Origin: Kitasatospora azatica KCTC 9699
GTDB lineage: Bacteria; Actinomycetota; Actinomycetes; Streptomycetales; Streptomycetaceae
NCBI RefSeq assembly: GCF_000744785.1
Contig: NZ_JQMO01000003.1
Coordinates: 4,526,001 to 4,590,000, forward strand
Direction: 5' to 3'
Length of the DNA: 64,000 bases
Below the pieces are notes generated by a model. That model did no database searches and was not told the DNA's origin. It saw only the letters and a program-made list of their open reading frames with translations. Within the stretch, counting starts at the first letter, position 1, and every line of letters begins with the position of its first letter. Both the position numbers and the translations under genes were made by a program. Shown here piece after piece: positions 60,787 to 64,000 of this stretch.

Positions 60787-61446
60787 TTAGTCGAACAGGT
60801 TCTCCAGGGTGCTGTCCCTGTCCGTAAGGTTCTGCTCCGCCCAGATGATTTTGCCGGTCGTTGTGTAACGGGTGCCCCAGCGGCGGGTGAACTGCGCGAC
60901 GAGGAACAGACCACGGCCGCCTTCGTCGGTGGTGCGGGCGTGCCGCAGGCGGGGTGAGGTGCTGCTGCCGTCCGAGACCTCGCAGATCACGACGTCCTGC
61001 CGGATCAGGCGGAGGCGGATGGGCTCCGCCCCGTAGCGGATGGCGTTGGTGACCAGCTCGCTCACGATGAGTTCGGTGGTGAATGCCAGGTCGTCGAGTC
61101 CCCACGCCGCGAGTTGTGTGGTGGCCAGCTTGCGCGCGTTCGCGACCGCTGACGGTTCGGGGGGCAGGTCCCAGGAGGCCACCTGGTCCTGGCCGAGAGC
61201 GTGGGTGCGGGCGAGGAGCAGAACGACGTCGTCGGACACGGGCCCGTTGAGCAAGGTCTCGATCGCGGCACCGCAGACCGCGTCCAGCGTCGGACCGGGA
61301 CGGGTGAGGGCGGTGCGCAGCCGGGAGACTTCCTCGTCGATGTCCCGGTCTCCGCATTCGACGAGACCGTCGGTGTACAGGGCGATCACCGTGCCTTCGG
61401 GCAGTTCCAGCTCGGCGGATTCGAACGGCAGCGTCCCGAGTCCTAG
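60787..61446 (-). pseudogene. SpoIIE-type phosphatase/HATPase gene, 3' part
   Basis: Encodes GLGTLPFESAELELPEGTVI, IALYTDGLVECGDRDIDEEV (end of the PP2C domain) and a complete HATPase domain (VSELVTNAIRYG, DEGGRGLFLVAQFTRRWG). It is strongly similar to the last third of the gene at 27424. The 5' end is cut at CTAG 61443-61446 by the transposon; the remainder is at 63391-64000. Confidence 0.9.
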
Positions 61447-61618
61447 ATGACCTATTCCAAGGGGTGATGTGCGGCGATGGGTGAGGGCGCCGTGATCATG
61501 GTGTGGGCCGAGCAACCCGGGGATCCCGGCGGTGCTTCTCTACGTCGAGATCGAGTAGGTGGATGCCGACCAGCAGCCCAGTGCTGACGTGGAAGGCGGG
61601 CGTGGAGCCGGGTGGCTG

Positions 61619-62296
61619 TTACACCCCGGTTCGGTATGCCTCCAGGTGGTCGGCCAGCGCTGTGGGGTGGCCGAGCATAGGGCAGTGGTCGCCCGGCAGT
61701 TCGTCGGGTGTAATGCCCAGGCGCTCCCGCACGATCCGGCGCATGTACTCGGCGGGGAAGAAGTGGTCGTCCCGGGACAGCAGGAACTTCGTGGGCACAT
61801 CCGGCCACGCGGCCAGTGGCCATGGCTTCATGAACGGGGTGGCCGACTGCGTGCGCGTGTGCTTCTGAGCCTCGGCGGCGAGTTCTGGCGGGGTGTCGTG
61901 GTGGAACAGAGCGGTGTCGTCGTCGGGGTCCCTGCCGTCGCGTTCGTCTTGTTCGCGCCTGGCCTGCTCGTAGCCAGTGTTGGCCCACCACTGGCCCGGA
62001 CTCTCGCCCGGTGCCGGGATCTGTGCCTGCAGCATCACCAGCAGGTCCACCGGCACGCGATCGCACACCAGCGGGGCGGTGAACCCGCCGAAGGAATGGG
62101 CCACCAGGATCAGGTCGGCGCGATCACCGATGGCGTCGACCACGGTGTCGGCGTACTCGGCCAGCCCAGCCGAGTCGTCGTCGCACGGCAGGTCCACCGC
62201 CACCACGTCATGGCCCCGCCCACGCAGCTCGGCCTCCAGCAGATGCCAGTACCACGGGCCGGACGCGGCACCGGGAATCAACACGTACGTAGCCAT
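61619..62296 (-). CDS. Alpha/beta hydrolase, passenger of the transposon
   Basis: 225 residues. Oxyanion region LIPGAASGPWYWHLLEAELR, nucleophile elbow VAHSFGGF (GxSxG variant AHSFGG), catalytic Asp in LSRDDHFFPAEYM and His in LPGDHCPMLGHP. The set of motifs fits the salicylate-esterase-like/EstC group of streptomycetes. ATG 62294-62296. It lies inside the IS982-like ends, divergent from the transposase gene. Substrate unknown. Confidence 0.88.
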   Translation of the reverse strand: MATYVLIPGAASGPWYWHLLEAELRGRGHDVVAVDLPCDDDSAGLAEYADTVVDAIGDRADLILVAHSFGGFTAPLVCDRVPVDLLVMLQAQIPAPGESPGQWWANTGYEQARREQDERDGRDPDDDTALFHHDTPPELAAEAQKHTRTQSATPFMKPWPLAAWPDVPTKFLLSRDDHFFPAEYMRRIVRERLGITPDELPGDHCPMLGHPTALADHLEAYRTGV

Positions 62297-62456
62297 CGTC
62301 AGTGACCCCCTCGGTAGCAGACGCGGTGCCTCAACGCCGTCGCTCGGCCCGTCGAGGCACGGCGAGCGAATGCCCCACCGCTGGGCTGGAGTTGTCCACG
62401 CACTCGGGAGGACTTGGTCCACGCGGTGAGGAGGCGAGGGCATCCATGATCATTGT

Positions 62457-63371
62457 GTGACGAACAATCTGGACACCCTCGCGACCGCACTCTATGTGAA
62501 GACCGACGACTTGCTGAAGGAATCGCCGCAGTTCGCTCCGTGGCGGCCAGCCGTGGGCATCGCGCCGCAGCTCGGCGACGCCGAGCTGGTGACGCTGGCG
62601 ATGATGCAGGCGATGCTCGGCTTCACCTCCGAAGCCCGCTGGCTGCGGCACGCCCACGCCCGCCTGCGGCACCTGTTCCCCTACCTGCCCCAGCAACCCG
62701 GCTACAACAAGCGGCTGCGCAAGGCCGCCGAATTGATCCGCTACGTCACCCGAACGCTGGCCCGCGATACCACGCTGTGGACCGACGACGTGTGGGTCGT
62801 GGACTCCACTCCGGTCGAGTGCGGACGCTCCCGTGAGACCGTCAAGCGCTCCGACCTGGCCGGATGGGCCCAGTACGGGTACTGCGCCAGCCACTCGCGC
62901 TACTTCTGGGGGCTGCGGCTGCACCTGGTCTGCACCCTGCACGGCCTGCCGGTCGCCTTCGCACTGACTGGGGCCAAGGCTGACGAACGCGAGACGCTGC
63001 TCGACCTGCTCGCTATCGAGCCGCAGCTCACCGCCGAGCGCCCGGGCCAGACGCTGATCGGCGACAAGAACTACTTCGGCCGGGAGTTCGAGCAGCAGCT
63101 GGCCGAGCTTGACATCCGTCTGCTGCGGCCGGCCCGCAAGGGCGAGGCCGAGCGGGCCGGATTGCAACTGTTCAAGCCGCTGCGGCAGGTCATCGAGTCG
63201 GTCAACGAAACCTTCAAGGGCCAGCTCGACCTCGAACGGCACCGCGGTCGCACGCCCGGCGGCGTGGCCGTCCGCGTCCTGCAGCGCATCCTCGCGCTCA
63301 CCGCCGCCATCTGGCACAACAACCGCACCGGCCAGCCGATCATGCGGGCGTTGACACCCTACGACCACTAA
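62457..63371 (+). CDS. IS982-family transposase
   Basis: 304 residues. N-terminus NNLDTLATALYVKTDDLLKE is typical of actinomycete IS982 proteins; catalytic acids are in VWVVDSTPVECGRS, TLIGDKNYFGREFEQ and QVIESVNETFKGQLDLERH. GTG 62457 follows a GAGGCGAGGG stretch. Intact. Its right inverted repeat begins one base after the stop codon. Confidence 0.88.
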   Translation: MTNNLDTLATALYVKTDDLLKESPQFAPWRPAVGIAPQLGDAELVTLAMMQAMLGFTSEARWLRHAHARLRHLFPYLPQQPGYNKRLRKAAELIRYVTRTLARDTTLWTDDVWVVDSTPVECGRSRETVKRSDLAGWAQYGYCASHSRYFWGLRLHLVCTLHGLPVAFALTGAKADERETLLDLLAIEPQLTAERPGQTLIGDKNYFGREFEQQLAELDIRLLRPARKGEAERAGLQLFKPLRQVIESVNETFKGQLDLERHRGRTPGGVAVRVLQRILALTAAIWHNNRTGQPIMRALTPYDH

Positions 63372-63390
63372 ACCTCTTGGAATCGACCAT

Positions 63391-64000
63391 CTAGGGGAGG
63401 TCCCGGCGGCAACTCAGGCAGGGTGGCGGTGCCGTCCGGCCGGACGAGGACCGGCGGGAGGTGACCTGCGCGGGCCAGCGTGCACCGGCGGCTCACCGGG
63501 TCGTAGACGGCGTACAGGCACCTGGCTCCCATGGCGGCGGCGGCCTCCTCCTCGTCCCGGCTGTCCTGTTCCACGAGGCTGATGACGAGGTCGTCCAGAT
63601 GGGCCAGGAGTTCGTCGGGCGGCAGGTCGAGGTCGGCGAGTGTGCGCACGGCCGTACGCAGCCGTCCCATGGTGGCGGCCGCGTGGATGCCATGACCGAC
63701 TACGTCTCCGACGACCAGGGCGACCCGGGCGCCGGACAACGGGATGCTGTCGAACCAGTCACCACCCGCACCGAGTGAGGCGCCCGCCGGAACGTAGCGT
63801 GCCGCCACGTCCACTGCGGTTCCTCCGGTCAGCCCGTGGGGCAGCAGGCTGCGCTGCAACGCGAGGGAGGCCGTGCGCTGCGCCAGTTCCATGGACAGGA
63901 CGGTGGCGCCGTGCTCCAGCGCGATCTGCGCCCGGTCCCCGGCCGTCCCGGCGGGATCCATCAGTACCAGTACGCCGAGTACGTCGGCGCCCGGGCTGGC
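63391..64000 (-). pseudogene. SpoIIE-type phosphatase gene, 5' part (continues beyond window)
   Basis: Encodes the end of a GAF-like domain (QIALEHGATVLSMELAQRTA) and the first two thirds of the PP2C phosphatase (GAGGDWFDSIPLSGARVALV, GHGIHAAATMGRLRTAVRTL, ARAGHLPPVLV), up to PPGPPL at CTAG 63391-63394. The rest of the gene lies at 60787-61446. The protein start is outside the window. Confidence 0.9.

Larger units (their letters stand above)
61447..63390. mobile_element. IS982-like transposon carrying an alpha/beta hydrolase
   Basis: 1944 bp. Ends ATGACCTATTCCAAGGGGT (left) and the inverse of ATGGTCGATTCCAAGAGGT (right) match at 15 of 19 bases. CTAG flanks both sides (61443-61446, 63391-63394). 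Excision with one CTAG restores the phosphatase frame (...PGPPL-GLGTLP...). Besides the transposase it holds a hydrolase gene on the opposite strand. No second left end was found next to the transposase. Confidence 0.82.

Noticed and set aside
59181-60827. 548-codon plus-strand open frame
   Set aside because: Antisense of istA.

Overview
This window is high-GC actinomycete DNA. The codon use, the GTG starts and the family content (RheA-type heat-shock operators, an MmyB-type XRE regulator next to an SDR, PAS/GAF/SpoIIE/HATPase phosphatases, DUF2267 and WYL proteins) point to Streptomyces or a close relative such as Kitasatospora. No rRNA, tRNA or CRISPR array was seen. The text is a mosaic: intact small operons alternate with gene fragments, insertion sequences and a dispersed non-coding repeat, as expected of an accessory or chromosome-arm region.

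Layout. 1-5756: end of a pyruvate formate-lyase activase, an oleate hydratase, an ABC exporter, a universal stress protein and a CBS-BON protein. 6474-13300: a translationally coupled monooxygenase/SDR/aldehyde dehydrogenase operon, a HlyIII protein, an AraC regulator and an MFS transporter. 13325-14586: broken tetR, mmpL and amidohydrolase pieces. 14630-22133: MmyB-type regulator and SDR, an AlkZ-like protein, an IS256 element with an 8-bp target duplication, a VOC protein, a WYL regulator and an unknown protein. 22599-33691: TetR, MpaB-type oxygenase, aldehyde dehydrogenase, a PucR remnant, a large SpoIIE-type phosphatase, a Fic toxin gene split by an IS630 element, its antitoxin and an unknown protein. 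33863-36227: a graveyard of fragments (transposase, arsenite pump, Ymh-type, MerT-like). 36224-43178: MerR, MFS, an ABC/FtsX exporter and a BlaI/M56 pair. 44225-55337: heat and cold stress block with three Hsp20 genes, rheA, DUF2267 proteins, an HspR-like MerR protein, a broken carbonic anhydrase, a truncated htpG, a DEAD-box helicase and a cold-shock protein. 56469-64000: mannosyltransferase and integrase remnants, an IS21 element, and a second SpoIIE-type gene split by an IS982-like element that carries an alpha/beta hydrolase.

The most unusual structure is a dispersed repeat of about 200-400 bp, present in six copies (near 6.0, 14.1, 22.4, 35.8, 43.4 and 57.5 kb) plus one fragment (33.0 kb), all in the same orientation. 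It is built around a 15-base arm, GTTTCCGCAGGTCAG, repeated in alternating orientation so that it makes one short and one long hairpin, followed by a well conserved tail. Several copies sit exactly where a gene is cut off (mmpL at 14.12 kb, a merT-like gene at 36.09 kb) or beside a gene fragment. I do not recognise it as any described element; it could be a non-autonomous mobile element, a recombination site or a structured RNA.

Regulation that can be read directly: TGTCATC-N5-GATGACA operators (the RheA operator known from Streptomyces albus) in front of the hsp20 genes, paired BlaI-type palindromes between the BlaI/M56 genes and the ABC exporter, a MerR-type dyad, a palindrome between the TetR gene and the oxygenase, and a hairpin that would hide the ribosome binding site of the helicase.
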